DNA from: Kribbella sindirgiensis
GTDB lineage: Bacteria; Actinomycetota; Actinomycetes; Propionibacteriales; Kribbellaceae
Length of the DNA stretch: 64,000 nt
Assembly (NCBI RefSeq): GCF_004331435.1
Contig: NZ_SJKA01000005.1
Span: forward strand, 538,278 to 602,277
Direction of reading: 5' to 3'
Shown here piece by piece: positions 1-8,074 of the stretch. The notes under the pieces are model-generated. The model searched no databases. It had not been told where the DNA came from and saw nothing but the letters and a program-made list of their open reading frames with translations. A program made the position numbers and the translations under genes. Numbering within the stretch: position 1 is the first letter of the stretch; the number at the start of each line of letters is the position of its first letter.

Positions 1-1052
1 TCGGTCACCTTGCCCTCCGGTCCTAGCGCGTCCTGGACGGTCCACTGGCCGTCCCGGCCGGTGAGGACCTTCACCTTGTTGTCCTGAGCAACAACCTGGA
101 CGACTTTGCCGCCGTCGAGAATGGGCGGTGGCAGCTTGTCCTTGTCCCCCACCGGGACCGACGGCACGCCCTGCAGCCGCTTCGCCGTCCCTGAGGCGTC
201 GAGCTGCCAGATCGCGAGCTGACCGTCGACGTACCCGGAGATCACGCAGTCCTTCGCGCAGGTCGCGGTGTTGGCCTGGCTCCGGCTGCCGGGATCGGGC
301 AGCACGATCCGGGTCCAGCCCTGATTGAACTTGGTCGATCGCCAGACCGCGGCCTCCTGCGCGACGGTGTTGGGCGCGAGCCGGACCTGCGAACCGACGA
401 GGACGATGCTGTCGCCGAGCGTCGTACCGAAGCCGGGCCCGACCAGGAGGGACGGCGTACTTTGCAGTGCTGTCTTCGTCGGGTCCTGCCGCACCCATTT
501 GCCGTCCCTCTGCGGCAGCCAGACCATTGCGTCGTTGCCGGTCTGGACGCCGCCCCAGGTGCCGAGGAGGGCGCCGCCGCTCGGCGTACGGACCGCGCTG
601 AACAGGTCGCCGGCGGTCTGGCCGCCGAAGGTCCAGAAGTTCTGCGGCTGCTCGACGAGTCCGGTCTGCGGCGTGCCGGTCCAGACCGTCCAGCGCGTGT
701 TGGAGTGCGCGCCGCCCGAGGCTCCACCGAGCGCAAGGAGTTGCTGGCCGTCGTACGCGATCGAGTACCAGATCGCCTCGAAGGCATACGGGCTGGCCGG
801 GTTGGGCTTGACCGTGATCGGCGTGCGCTTGCCCGTGCTGTCGTAGGACATCAGCTCCGGGACGACCTTGGCGCCACGGTGTCGCAGGCCTACCAGCAGC
901 TGGCTGTCGTGGGCGGTCAGGGTGACCGGCTCGGCAGGGCTGACGTCGACCTGGGTCCAGTCGTCGAGCGGCTGGGGCTTGTCGGCTGTGTCGTCGCTGC
1001 AGGCGGTGAGGGTCGCGAGCACCAGGATCGCGACCGCAGCGAGGCGGCGCAT
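1..1052 (-). CDS. Putative secreted lipoprotein, beta-propeller-like (partial, 3' end outside window)
   Basis: The reading frame is open from an ATG at 1052 to the window edge, giving 350 complete codons. The N-terminus starts MRRLAAVAILVLATLTACSD: a basic n-region, a hydrophobic core and a lipobox (LTAC), so the protein should be exported and lipid-anchored. The remainder has repeated short segments with G-W/D-G patterns (for example WTVWTGTP, FWTFGG, GTWGG, GQLAIWQL). These resemble blades of a beta-propeller, but I cannot name a family. The ATG lies one base after the stop of the exonuclease III gene, so the two are probably co-transcribed. Function unknown; the lipoprotein signal is the firm part. 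Confidence 0.75.
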   Translation of the reverse strand, partial: MRRLAAVAILVLATLTACSDDTADKPQPLDDWTQVDVSPAEPVTLTAHDSQLLVGLRHRGAKVVPELMSYDSTGKRTPITVKPNPASPYAFEAIWYSIAYDGQQLLALGGASGGAHSNTRWTVWTGTPQTGLVEQPQNFWTFGGQTAGDLFSAVRTPSGGALLGTWGGVQTGNDAMVWLPQRDGKWVRQDPTKTALQSTPSLLVGPGFGTTLGDSIVLVGSQVRLAPNTVAQEAAVWRSTKFNQGWTRIVLPDPGSRSQANTATCAKDCVISGYVDGQLAIWQLDASGTAKRLQGVPSVPVGDKDKLPPPILDGGKVVQVVAQDNKVKVLTGRDGQWTVQDALGPEGKVT

Positions 1053-1053
1053 G

Positions 1054-1923
1054 TCAGCGGCTCTGCGGAAGCTTGGTGGTCTTCTTGCGGCCGGTCCGCG
1101 GCGCGGACGGCGGTGGCACGACCGGACCGATATCGCCGTCCGGCGCGGTGTCGAGGTCGAGGATCACCGGTGCGTGGTCGCTCGGACCGGTGCCCTTGCG
1201 GGCCTTGCGGTCGATCCACGCGGCCTTGACCCGCTCGGCGACCGGAACGGTGGCCAGCATCAGGTCGATCCGCATCCCGAGGTCCTGGTGGAACATGCCG
1301 GCGCGGTAGTCCCAGTAGCTGAAGATGCGATTGTCCGGCCAGCGGTCGCGAACGACGTCGTGCAGGTCCTTCGCGGCCATCAGCTCCGCGAGCGCCTGCC
1401 GCTCAGGTGGGGTCACGTGCGTCTCGCCGACGTACGCCACCGGGTCGAAGACGTCCGCGTCCGTCGGGGCGATGTTCATGTCACCACAGACGATCTGATC
1501 GGCCGGTCCACCGGCCACGACTTCCGTGAGTGCGGCGAGCCAGGCGAGTTTGTAGTGGTAATGGTCCGAGTCGGGGACGCGGCCGTTCGGCACGTACAGC
1601 GAGTGGATCCGGACGCCGCCACAGGTCGCCGCCACCGCGCGGGCCTCGGGATTCGGGAACCCGGGCGCGCCGGCGACACCGGTCACCACGTCGTCGAGTC
1701 CGACCTTGGACAGCAGGGCGACGCCGTTCCACTGCGGTTCGCCGTACAGACCGATCTCGTAGCCGCGGCCGGTCAGCTCGTCACCGAGCAGCTTGGTGAA
1801 GGCGTCGTCCGCGAGCTTCGTCTCCTGCAGGCACACGACGTCCGGCTGCCGCTCGTCCAGCCAGTCCAGCAGCCGCGGCATCCGCTGCTTGACCGAGTTC
1901 ACATTCCACGTAGCGACTCGCAT
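1054..1923 (-). CDS. xthA: Exodeoxyribonuclease III (AP endonuclease, EEP family)
   Basis: A 289-residue protein beginning MRVATWNVNSVKQRMPRLLD. It shows the exonuclease-endonuclease-phosphatase signature in order: the metal/phosphate Asn in ATWNVNS, the metal-binding Glu in CLQETKL, GDMNIAP in the middle and the catalytic SDHAPV near the C-terminus. Family role: cuts DNA at abasic sites and degrades 3' ends during base-excision repair in the cytoplasm. The ATG at 1923 is preferred over an upstream GTG that would add ten non-conserved residues. It is followed after one base by a lipoprotein gene. A UDG-family gene lies just upstream, so two base-excision-repair activities sit side by side. 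Confidence 0.93.
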   Translation of the reverse strand: MRVATWNVNSVKQRMPRLLDWLDERQPDVVCLQETKLADDAFTKLLGDELTGRGYEIGLYGEPQWNGVALLSKVGLDDVVTGVAGAPGFPNPEARAVAATCGGVRIHSLYVPNGRVPDSDHYHYKLAWLAALTEVVAGGPADQIVCGDMNIAPTDADVFDPVAYVGETHVTPPERQALAELMAAKDLHDVVRDRWPDNRIFSYWDYRAGMFHQDLGMRIDLMLATVPVAERVKAAWIDRKARKGTGPSDHAPVILDLDTAPDGDIGPVVPPPSAPRTGRKKTTKLPQSR

Positions 1924-1954
1924 CCGACCAAGGTAGCGCCCGCCACGGACCATT

Positions 1955-2731
1955 TCAGCCGAGCTTCGGCGCCCGCCAGACGAGAGTGTTCAAGAGGTCG
2001 GTGCCGGGACGTTCGACGCTGTTGTTGTGCCGCGGTTTGTCCTTGCGTCCCCACGCGTCGTCCCCCAGCCACGGCGGTACGCCGAACGGCAGGTCCCGCG
2101 GCGGGATCGGTGCGTAGTCGGACTCCGCGAACTTCACGCCGTAGTTCGGAACCGTGACGTCGCCGTCCGGATCCGGCGTCACGATCGCACGCAATTCGAC
2201 GATCGCATTGCGCCAACTGTCGACCAGCACCTTAGGGCTACGGCTCGACGGATGCGGCACCTCGAACAACGGCACGTCGGGCCGGTCGGTCCACAGCTGA
2301 ACAGCCTTGCGGGCTTGGGCGCCGAACGCGACGATCACCTGGAGATCGGGGCCGGTGATCAGGTCGAGCAGGGTGTTGCGCCACGCGAGCTGGTCCGCCC
2401 GGGCGAGCAGCGGTGCCGCTTGCTGTGCGCGAGACGGCCGGAGCGCGTAGGCGTAGGCGTTGACCAGTGCGTAGCTGCGGGTCAGACCGAGCTTGGCCAG
2501 GAAACCCTGCACGCGCTGACCGGCGTCGCCGACCAAGGTGCGGCCCGCGACGCGTTCGGTCGGGCCAGGATCGGACGCGATGGCGAGCAGCCGGGCCTTG
2601 CGATTGAGCCGCCCCCGGTAGAACACCGGGCCCCAGTCGTGCCAGAACAATTCCCGGAAGTCCGCGTAACTCGGAACTTTCGCGAAGTGCCGCGCCACGG
2701 TGACCGGCGGACCGGGATCGAAATCACCCAT
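1955..2731 (-). CDS. Uracil-DNA glycosylase family protein
   Basis: A 258-residue protein starting MGDFDPGPPVTVARHFAK. The start is well supported by a GGGGGAGG Shine-Dalgarno sequence seven bases upstream. The segment LLAIASDPGPTERVAGRTLVGDAGQRVQGFLAKLG carries the DPGP and GDAGQRV-x-G features of the uracil-DNA glycosylase-like fold; VIVAFGAQA and FEVPHPSSRS (the His-Pro-Ser loop) follow as in that superfamily. It probably recognises damaged or deaminated bases, but the exact class is not clear. It is about 30 codons longer at the C-terminus than a minimal UDG. It lies upstream of the exonuclease III gene on the same strand and is divergent from the amidohydrolase at 2802. Confidence 0.75.
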   Translation of the reverse strand: MGDFDPGPPVTVARHFAKVPSYADFRELFWHDWGPVFYRGRLNRKARLLAIASDPGPTERVAGRTLVGDAGQRVQGFLAKLGLTRSYALVNAYAYALRPSRAQQAAPLLARADQLAWRNTLLDLITGPDLQVIVAFGAQARKAVQLWTDRPDVPLFEVPHPSSRSPKVLVDSWRNAIVELRAIVTPDPDGDVTVPNYGVKFAESDYAPIPPRDLPFGVPPWLGDDAWGRKDKPRHNNSVERPGTDLLNTLVWRAPKLG

Positions 2732-2801
2732 CGAACTACCTCCCCCTCGGCGATACGCTCTTGAGCGGGGCGGCAACGGGGATTCTACGGGAGGGTGGGC
2801 C

Positions 2802-4313
2802 ATGTTTGTACTGCGTGGAACCGTAATGACGATGCGACCGGGCGGGGACGTTCTGCCCGGCGGCGCGGTGTACGTCGACGACGACGGGCTGATTGCGGCG
2901 GTCACGCCGTTGGATCCGGTCCCGGCGGGATTCGCGAATGCGCCGCGGATCGCCGTGGGCGGGTTGATCTGCCCGGGTCTGATCGATCTGCACAACCATT
3001 TGATGTACAACAGCCTGCCGTTGTGGACGGAGCCTTCGCGCGCCGTTCCGTGGACCTCGCACAACCAGTGGGGCCGCGCGCCGACGTACAGCAGCCAGAT
3101 CAGCCAACCGGCCCGCCTGCTCGGCGCCACCGCGGGGCGGGCGCTGCTCCGGTACGTCGAAACCCGCGCGATCGTCGGCGGTACGACGTCGATCCAGGGG
3201 AACCCGCGCGGCGCCGTACCGCCCGACAACGACCTGATCCGGAACGTCGACTCGGAGAAACTCGGGACCCACGACGATTTCATCCGGGTCAGCACGCTGG
3301 TCGCCGACAACGCCGCCGCGCTCGCGCCGTACGCCGCCGCCGTGCAGGCCGGGCGTGGATTCATCGCGCATTCGGCGGAGGGATCGGATCCGAAACTGCG
3401 CTCGGAGTTCCGGTTGCTGGCCGATGCCGGTGTGGTGAAACCGCAACTGGTCGCGATTCACGGCGCGGCGCTGAATGCGGATGATTTCGCGGCGCTGAAG
3501 GCGGGGAATTCGAGCCTGGTCTGGTCGCCGTTCTCGAACCTTTGGCTGTACGGCGCGACGGCGGATGTGAAAGCCGCGCACGCGGCCGGGGTGCGGTTGT
3601 GCCTGGGTTCCGACTGGGGTCCGTCGGGGACGCGAAATGTCCTGTGGGAGTTGAAGGTCGCCGATCTGTGGAACAAGACGCAATCGGTCTTCACCGACGA
3701 AGAACTGGTCCGGATGGTGACGTCGAATCCCGGTGAGGCGTTGTCCGGGGTCTGGCCGCGTCCGGTCGGCCGGCTCGAACCCGGTGCACTCGCGGACCTG
3801 GTCGTCGTACGGCGCTCTGCCGCGGGCACGTATCGCAGTGTGATCGAGGCGACCGAGTCCGACATCCGGCTGGTCGTCGTCGGCGGCCGGGCCCGTTACG
3901 GCCTCCGGTCACTCATGACACCGCTCGCCCCGGCGGCGACGCCGATCAAGGTCGGCCGGCTGACGCGCGCGATCGACTACGGCGACCCGGCCGTTACCTG
4001 GAAGACCGTCGTCGCGGACCTGGAGAAGATCCGCAGCGATCCGGCCGGGGCGTCCGCCCGCGCAGCCGCCACCTTCGCCGCACTGATCGCCGACGGTGCT
4101 GCCGGTCTCGACGACTCCTTCGTGCTGCTGCCCGACATGCCCGCACCCGAGGTCGACGACGAGATCCTCCGCGGCGGACCTCCTACCCCCTCGCCCGACC
4201 CCGTCACCATCCCGCCGTTGGAGCCGCTGACCACCGGCACGGCCTGGTTCGACACGGTCGACGCCAACCCGTTCCACCAGGGCCTGCTCAGCGGCCTCCG
4301 CGCGTACGCCTGA
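2802..4313 (+). CDS. Amidohydrolase family protein (metal-dependent hydrolase)
   Basis: 503 residues. It follows the amidohydrolase plan: an N-terminal beta-sandwich strand (MFVLRGTVMTM), the metal-binding HxH in LIDLHNHL, a histidine in AIHGAALNADD, the catalytic Asp in LCLGSDWGPSG, and a C-terminal strand closing the sandwich (LEPGALADLVVVRR). It is closest in style to the cytosine deaminase/chlorohydrolase group with one metal. The C-terminal ~100 residues after the sandwich are an extension I cannot place. The ATG at 2802 gives the natural N-terminus. It is transcribed divergently from the UDG-like gene, with about 70 bp between the two starts. The substrate is unknown; an amine or amide heterocycle is only an inference. 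Confidence 0.82.
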   Translation: MFVLRGTVMTMRPGGDVLPGGAVYVDDDGLIAAVTPLDPVPAGFANAPRIAVGGLICPGLIDLHNHLMYNSLPLWTEPSRAVPWTSHNQWGRAPTYSSQISQPARLLGATAGRALLRYVETRAIVGGTTSIQGNPRGAVPPDNDLIRNVDSEKLGTHDDFIRVSTLVADNAAALAPYAAAVQAGRGFIAHSAEGSDPKLRSEFRLLADAGVVKPQLVAIHGAALNADDFAALKAGNSSLVWSPFSNLWLYGATADVKAAHAAGVRLCLGSDWGPSGTRNVLWELKVADLWNKTQSVFTDEELVRMVTSNPGEALSGVWPRPVGRLEPGALADLVVVRRSAAGTYRSVIEATESDIRLVVVGGRARYGLRSLMTPLAPAATPIKVGRLTRAIDYGDPAVTWKTVVADLEKIRSDPAGASARAAATFAALIADGAAGLDDSFVLLPDMPAPEVDDEILRGGPPTPSPDPVTIPPLEPLTTGTAWFDTVDANPFHQGLLSGLRAYA

Positions 4314-4323
4314 GATATATCAC

Positions 4324-4352
4324 TTGAGCTCTATATACGCTTGTTGTAATAC
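4324..4352 (+). promoter_or_regulatory. Promoter of arsR-type gene, probably leaderless
   Basis: TTGAGC (4324-4329), a 17-bp spacer and TAATAC (4347-4352) form a good sigma-70-type promoter. The ATG of the regulator is eight bases after the -10, so transcription should begin at or very near the start codon. The AT-rich repeats ATATAT (4315-4320) and TATATA (4332-4337) flank the -35 and could be the operator of the regulator itself. Confidence 0.6.
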
Positions 4353-4360
4353 TTCTCGGC

Positions 4361-4684
4361 ATGGACGTGTTCGAGGCGATCGCGGAACCGAGCCGCCGGG
4401 CAGTACTCGACCTGCTCGCGGAGCGGGAACGGCCGGCCGGTGAGCTGGTCGAGCATCTGCACCGGCTGACCCAGCCCGCGGTGTCGCGGCACCTGCGGAT
4501 CCTGCGCGAGGTCGGGCTGGTCGACGTACGGCCGGAGGGCCAGAAGCGGATCTACGTGCTGCGCGCCGACCGGCTGCTCGAGATCGAGAACTGGATCAGC
4601 CGGTACCGGAAGTACTGGCCGCGGCACCTCGACGCCCTCGAACAGCATCTGGCCGACAATCCTGAGGAGCATCCGCATGAGTAG
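4361..4684 (+). CDS. ArsR-family (metalloregulator-type) transcriptional regulator
   Basis: 107 residues. The winged-helix fold is visible: MDVFEAIAEPSRRAVLDLLAERERPAGELVEHL (helices 1-2), then the recognition helix TQPAVSRHLRILREVGLVDVRP and the wing GQKRIYVLR. No cysteine cluster is present, so metal sensing is unlikely. This is the non-metal ArsR subgroup usually paired with an SRPBCC (AHSA1) protein, and such a partner overlaps its 3' end by 8 bp. The mRNA is probably leaderless. It is likely autoregulated through the AT-rich sequence over its promoter (inference). Confidence 0.9.
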   Translation: MDVFEAIAEPSRRAVLDLLAERERPAGELVEHLHRLTQPAVSRHLRILREVGLVDVRPEGQKRIYVLRADRLLEIENWISRYRKYWPRHLDALEQHLADNPEEHPHE

Positions 4685-4976
4685 CCGCTTAGGTGAGCTC
4701 GCCATCGACGGCGATCGCACCACCATGACCTTCCGGCGCCACCTTCCGTACCCGGTCGAGCGGGTCTGGGCCGCGCTCACCGATCCGCTCGAGCGCAAGG
4801 CCTGGTTCGGCGAGACCGTGATCGACGGGCGCACCGGCCTGTCCGAGCAGAACGCCCGCGGCTTCATCCCCGGCACACACGCGTTCTTCGACCGGCTCGA
4901 GGCCTGGCTCGACGGCACCGAGATCCCCGACTGGTCCGACCGGTACGCCGAGCTCGCACCGTCGCACCCCGGCTGA
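4677..4976 (+). CDS. SRPBCC (AHSA1-type) protein with the central part of the domain deleted
   Basis: 99 residues, about 50-60 short of a normal START-like SRPBCC domain (about 150). The N-terminal strand and helix are intact (MTFRRHLPYPVERVWAALTD, then a W at the usual place). The C-terminal helix is intact too (GTHAFFDRLEAWLDG, then a PDW tail typical of the family). The long antiparallel beta-sheet between them is missing: WFGETVIDGRTGLSEQNARG jumps straight from one end to the other. The frame is preserved, so this looks like an in-frame internal deletion and not a frameshift. It overlaps the ArsR gene by 8 bp (translational coupling). Ligand-binding function is probably lost; it may be a decaying gene. 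Confidence 0.75.
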   Translation: MSSRLGELAIDGDRTTMTFRRHLPYPVERVWAALTDPLERKAWFGETVIDGRTGLSEQNARGFIPGTHAFFDRLEAWLDGTEIPDWSDRYAELAPSHPG

Positions 4977-4992
4977 ATCTGACTTCCTGTAG

Positions 4993-5001
4993 TTATCCAC
5001 A
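4993..5001 (+). promoter_or_regulatory. Single DnaA-box-like nonamer
   Basis: TTATCCACA matches the general DnaA-box consensus exactly and lies 80 bp upstream of the sigma-factor start. It is a lone site with no neighbouring copies, so it is not an origin. It could be chance or a DnaA-responsive site. Confidence 0.25.
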
Positions 5002-5080
5002 TACTCGAAGTCACCGGTCCGGGGCGGGTCGAATCGCGGCACTCTCTTTGGCAAGGGAGATTGGCGGCGAAGGGGCCGGA

Positions 5081-5965
5081 ATGGGAGATCTCGACTGTGA
5101 ACCGGCGGACATCACCGCACTGGTGGCGTACCTGCGCGACATCGGACAACACGAACTACTGACCTTGGAGGAGGTGAACGAGCACTCGTACTGGATCGAG
5201 GCCGGCCTGCTGGCGGCGGAGCGGCTGAACGGCGATCCGGAGCTCCACGACACAGTCGATCTGCAGAAGATCGTGGTACTCGGGCGGCACTCGTGGCAGC
5301 GGATGATCGAGGGCAACCTGCGGCTGGTCGTGTCCCTCGCCCGGCGGTACGGCGGGAAGGGCATCTCGCTGCTCGACCTGATCCAGGAGGGAAACATCGG
5401 GCTGATGCGGGCGGTCGAGCGGTTCGACCACCGGCTCGGGCACCGGTTCTCGACGTACGCGATCTGGTGGATCCGGCAGTCGATCGGGCGCGCGATCTCG
5501 GATCGTTCCCGCCTGGTCCGGATGCCGGCCCAGGCGTACGCCGACGCGTCCCGGGTGGCGTCGGCGCGCCACGACCTCACCCAGGAGCTGGGACGTGAAC
5601 CCGGTACGCCGGAGCTCGCGCGGGCGACCGGGCTGAGCATCGCGCGGATCGAGCGGGCGCAGGCGTGGCGGATGCAGCCCGAAACGCTCGACGTCGACGA
5701 CACCGACCCGGTGATCGACGACGACCCGATCGTCCTGCGCGCCGCGCTGCGCCGGGACCTCGCCTACCACCTCCAGTTCCTGGACGACCTGCATCAGACC
5801 GTGCTCCACCGCCGCTACGGGTTGCACGGCCACATCCCGTCAACAGCCGAGGAGATCGCGACCCAACTGAACCTGAACACCGCAAAGGTCCGCGCCCTGG
5901 AACGAGAAGCCCTACGCCAACTCCGGCGCCGAGCCCTACCCCACCTCCGCGACTACGTCGCCTGA
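5081..5965 (+). CDS. RNA polymerase sigma-70 factor, group 2 / primary-like
   Basis: 294 residues. Region 1.2 is present (ITALVAYLRDIGQHELLTLEEV). Region 2 is nearly canonical: NLRLVVSLARRYGGKGISLL, DLIQEGNIGLMRAVERFD and RFSTYAIWWIRQSIGRAI, the core-binding and -10 recognition helices. Region 3 follows (ASRVASARHDLTQELGREP). Region 4 has a helix-turn-helix (TAEEIATQLNLNTAKVRALEREALRQLRR). It therefore resembles HrdB-type alternative factors, not ECF factors. ATG 5081 is preferred because GAAGGGGCC precedes it; an upstream TTG (5048) is weaker. No anti-sigma gene is adjacent. It probably directs a stress or stationary-phase regulon (inference). Confidence 0.9.
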   Translation: MGDLDCEPADITALVAYLRDIGQHELLTLEEVNEHSYWIEAGLLAAERLNGDPELHDTVDLQKIVVLGRHSWQRMIEGNLRLVVSLARRYGGKGISLLDLIQEGNIGLMRAVERFDHRLGHRFSTYAIWWIRQSIGRAISDRSRLVRMPAQAYADASRVASARHDLTQELGREPGTPELARATGLSIARIERAQAWRMQPETLDVDDTDPVIDDDPIVLRAALRRDLAYHLQFLDDLHQTVLHRRYGLHGHIPSTAEEIATQLNLNTAKVRALEREALRQLRRRALPHLRDYVA

Positions 5966-6025
5966 CCACCAGCACGCTCCGGGGTGCGCTGATCGGGTTC
6001 TTGGGGTGGCTGGGATGATGGGGAG

Positions 6026-6565
6026 GTGAGACTGCTGCGTACTGCTTGGCCTCGTGAGCTGGGGGCGGCTGTGTCGGCCGCTGCTCGTGAGGCGACCGGG
6101 AGCAAGGAAGACGTCCTGGCCGCCGTCGAGCTGACCAACGGCCGCTGGGTCGCCGGCACCCGCGCCGCCGTCTACCTGCCGTCGGACACCGCGGACGCCG
6201 ACCGCCGCGTGGGCTGGGAGAAGATCGAGCGCGCGAACTGGGACTCCGAGACCTCGGTCCTGCACGTCTACGAGACCACCGACTTCGGCACCCCGTTACG
6301 CGCCACCGAGCTCAAGGTCGAGGACCCGGGCCGCTTCGGCCAGCTCCTCCGCGAGCGCGTCGACGCGAGCATCGTCGTACAGCGCCACGTCCCATTGTCC
6401 GGCAAGCGCGGCGTACGTATCGTCGGCCGCCGCAACCCGGCCGCCACCGACGCGGCCGTCACCTGGAACTTCGTTCTGGACAAGGGATTGGAGCCCACCC
6501 AGCCCGGCGTCGTGGACGCGGCCGAGGCCGCCCTCCGACAGGTCCGTGACGAGTTCGGAATCTGA
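6026..6565 (+). CDS. Conserved actinobacterial hypothetical protein
   Basis: 179 residues, GTG start directly after GGGGAG. The sequence is soluble, with no signal peptide or transmembrane segment. It contains AVELTNGRWVAGTRAAVYLP, WEKIERANWDSETSVLHVYE and a C-terminal DAAEAALRQVRDEFG helix. The strand-rich middle followed by a helix suggests a small PH-like or beta-sandwich domain, but I do not recognise a named family. It is followed by tRNA-Asn on the same strand. No function is claimed. Confidence 0.7.
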   Translation: MRLLRTAWPRELGAAVSAAAREATGSKEDVLAAVELTNGRWVAGTRAAVYLPSDTADADRRVGWEKIERANWDSETSVLHVYETTDFGTPLRATELKVEDPGRFGQLLRERVDASIVVQRHVPLSGKRGVRIVGRRNPAATDAAVTWNFVLDKGLEPTQPGVVDAAEAALRQVRDEFGI

Positions 6566-6590
6566 CCCGGCAGCGTCCCGAATCCCGTTT

Positions 6591-6618
6591 TTGTAGTTCG
6601 CCGCCCGCCTGCTAACCT
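6591..6618 (+). promoter_or_regulatory. Probable promoter of tRNA-Asn
   Basis: TTGTAG (6591-6596), a 16-bp spacer and TAACCT (6613-6618) lie about 40 bp upstream of the tRNA 5' end, as expected for a short pre-tRNA leader. The -35 is good and the -10 is fair. Confidence 0.45.
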
Positions 6619-6659
6619 ACTCAGGTCCTCGGGGATCGAGGGCTTGAGCACCACCACGA

Positions 6660-6732
6660 TCCCGCGTAGCTCAATTGGCAGAGCAGCCGGCTGTTAACCG
6701 GCAGGTTACTGGTTCGAGTCCAGTCGCGGGAG
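6660..6732 (+). tRNA. tRNA-Asn (anticodon GTT)
   Basis: The full cloverleaf can be drawn. The acceptor stem TCCCGCG pairs with CGCGGGA, the D-arm is GCTC..GAGC, the anticodon stem is CCGGC/GCCGG around loop TGTTAAC-type sequence with GTT, and the T-arm is ACTGG-TTCGAGT-CCAGT. The discriminator base is G at 6732. The length is 73 nt without an encoded CCA. Confidence 0.96.
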
Positions 6733-6799
6733 CAACACATCAGCCGGGCCTCCACAGGAGCCCGGCTTCTGCATTTCCCGGGCCGGGTAAGTTCGTGAA

Positions 6800-7372
6800 A
6801 TGACGTACCGGGGGTGGGCAGGGCTGATCGGCGCCCTCGTACTACTGACAGGCTGCGGAACCGAAGCAGCCGGATCCGAACCAGCCGGAGGCCCGACCTC
6901 GCCCAGGGCGACCACGCCGACTCCGACCGTGCCGCCCACCCCTCCCCCACCAACCTGTCCGGCATCGGGCGCGATGATCACCGTCGGCCCGGTAGAACCG
7001 GCGCTCGGACATCGAGCCGTCGTACTGACGCTGACGAACTGCCGAACCGCCCCGATCACCGTCAACGGCTACCCGGACGTTGCCGTACTCAACGCCCGCC
7101 GACGAACGACGAACGTGACGATCACCCACGGCACGTCGTACATGGCAAGAGACCCAGGCCCGACCCAGATCCGCCTACGCAAAGGAGAATCGGCCCTCGC
7201 CGCCGTCTCCTGGTCGAACACCGTGGAAGTTGCCGAAGACAAGGCCTCCGGCACCTATCTCGCCGTCGCGCGCCACCGCAGCGACCGCCCGGCGATCTGG
7301 CCGGTCGACACCGACCTCGGTACGACGGCCAAGCTCACGCTGACCGCCTGGTGCCTGAAGTTCCCGAACTGA
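6800..7372 (+). CDS. Secreted lipoprotein with DUF4232 domain
   Basis: 190 residues. The N-terminus has a signal peptide with lipobox LLTGC (MTYRGWAGLIGALVLLTGCG). A low-complexity Thr/Pro linker (residues ~30-52) follows, then a DUF4232-type immunoglobulin-like domain: CPASGAMITVGPVEPALGHR, AVVLTLTNCRTAPITVNGYP, and a late LTAWCLKF whose Cys can pair with the earlier one. Such domains are common in actinobacterial cell-envelope lipoproteins; no enzymatic function is known. It acts on the outer face of the membrane. No operon partner: a new promoter follows at 7402. Confidence 0.88.
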   Translation: MTYRGWAGLIGALVLLTGCGTEAAGSEPAGGPTSPRATTPTPTVPPTPPPPTCPASGAMITVGPVEPALGHRAVVLTLTNCRTAPITVNGYPDVAVLNARRRTTNVTITHGTSYMARDPGPTQIRLRKGESALAAVSWSNTVEVAEDKASGTYLAVARHRSDRPAIWPVDTDLGTTAKLTLTAWCLKFPN

Positions 7373-7401
7373 TTCGCCACGAATCTATTTCGCTCAACCT
7401 A

Positions 7402-7430
7402 TTGGCCTAGACCGCCAACTGGGCTACTTT
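7402..7430 (+). promoter_or_regulatory. Promoter upstream of the frameshifted secreted protein
   Basis: TTGGCC (7402-7407), exactly 17 bp, TACTTT (7425-7430). This predicts transcription from about 7437, which fits a GTG start at 7450 and not the first usable start in the main frame at 7616. Confidence 0.45.
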
Positions 7431-7615
7431 CCTCTGCAGAATCCCGAGGGTGCCTCGGGGATGGAGGGGGAAGGGGGTCCGGCGTCCTGGTCGGTGTCAC
7501 GGTCGCGGCGAACGGCGCCGTACGACCGGACTGCAAAACCCTGTCGTACCCGCTCTGCGCGCGCTCGGTCGCCGCGAAGCAGGTCGTCGACAACAGCATT
7601 CCCGCCAGCAAGCTG

Positions 7616-7999
7616 GTGCCGGCTGACCGCGCAGCGTTCCTCAAGAACACGGACCTGTACGGCAAGTCCGGGGTCTCCGTGGACTTCAAGCCCGTGACGA
7701 TCGACAAGATCGGTGGGTCGTTCAAGACCAACAAGACCAAGGTCGGCGAGTTCACGCTCGAGCCCGGCACCTGGCTGCTGAACTCGACCGCGTTCGGCAC
7801 CGACTACGGCACGATCCTCGGCGCCGAGATCTCCCCCGCGAAGGACCGCGAACTGACCGGCTCCACGGTCAAGGTCGTGACCGTCGACAAGGCGACCACG
7901 GTCGAGGTCTTCGCCTTCGGCTACAACGACGACGCCGGCTCAGCCGGAAGCGGCGAGATCGCCGCCTCCGCCTCCGTCGTCGCAGTCCTGATCGGCTGA
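7616..7999 (+). CDS. Secreted hypothetical protein; 5' part apparently frameshifted (coding sense from ~7450)
   Basis: From GTG 7616 the frame gives 127 residues of a beta-rich protein (VDFKPVTIDKIGGSFKT, GEFTLEPGTWLLNSTAFG, VKVVTVDKATTVEVFAFGY). The same frame continues to read sensibly upstream to about 7478: SGVLVGVTVAANGA, then VRPDCKTLSYPLCARSVAAK, which looks like the end of a signal peptide and the mature start. That upstream stretch has no ATG, GTG or TTG. A GTG at 7450 in the neighbouring frame encodes MPRGWRGKG, a fitting basic n-region. Skipping one base in the G-run at 7473-7477 would join the two into a complete signal peptide. I therefore think the gene carries a one-base frameshift, real or from sequencing. 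Function unknown. Confidence 0.6.
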   Translation: MPADRAAFLKNTDLYGKSGVSVDFKPVTIDKIGGSFKTNKTKVGEFTLEPGTWLLNSTAFGTDYGTILGAEISPAKDRELTGSTVKVVTVDKATTVEVFAFGYNDDAGSAGSGEIAASASVVAVLIG

Positions 8000-8021
8000 C
8001 CAGCCAACCGCTCACCAAGGA

Positions 8022-8050
8022 GGCCCTGACCGCATCCGGCGGTCAGGGTC
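8022..8050. terminator. Bidirectional hairpin terminator
   Basis: CCCTGACCGC (8024-8033) pairs perfectly with GCGGTCAGGG (8039-8048) around a 5-nt loop, and two more base pairs extend it. It sits between two convergent genes (stops at 7999 and 8075). No U-run follows, which is common in high-GC actinobacteria. Confidence 0.75.
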
Positions 8051-8074
8051 TCGTCATGCATCAGGAGGAGGTGT

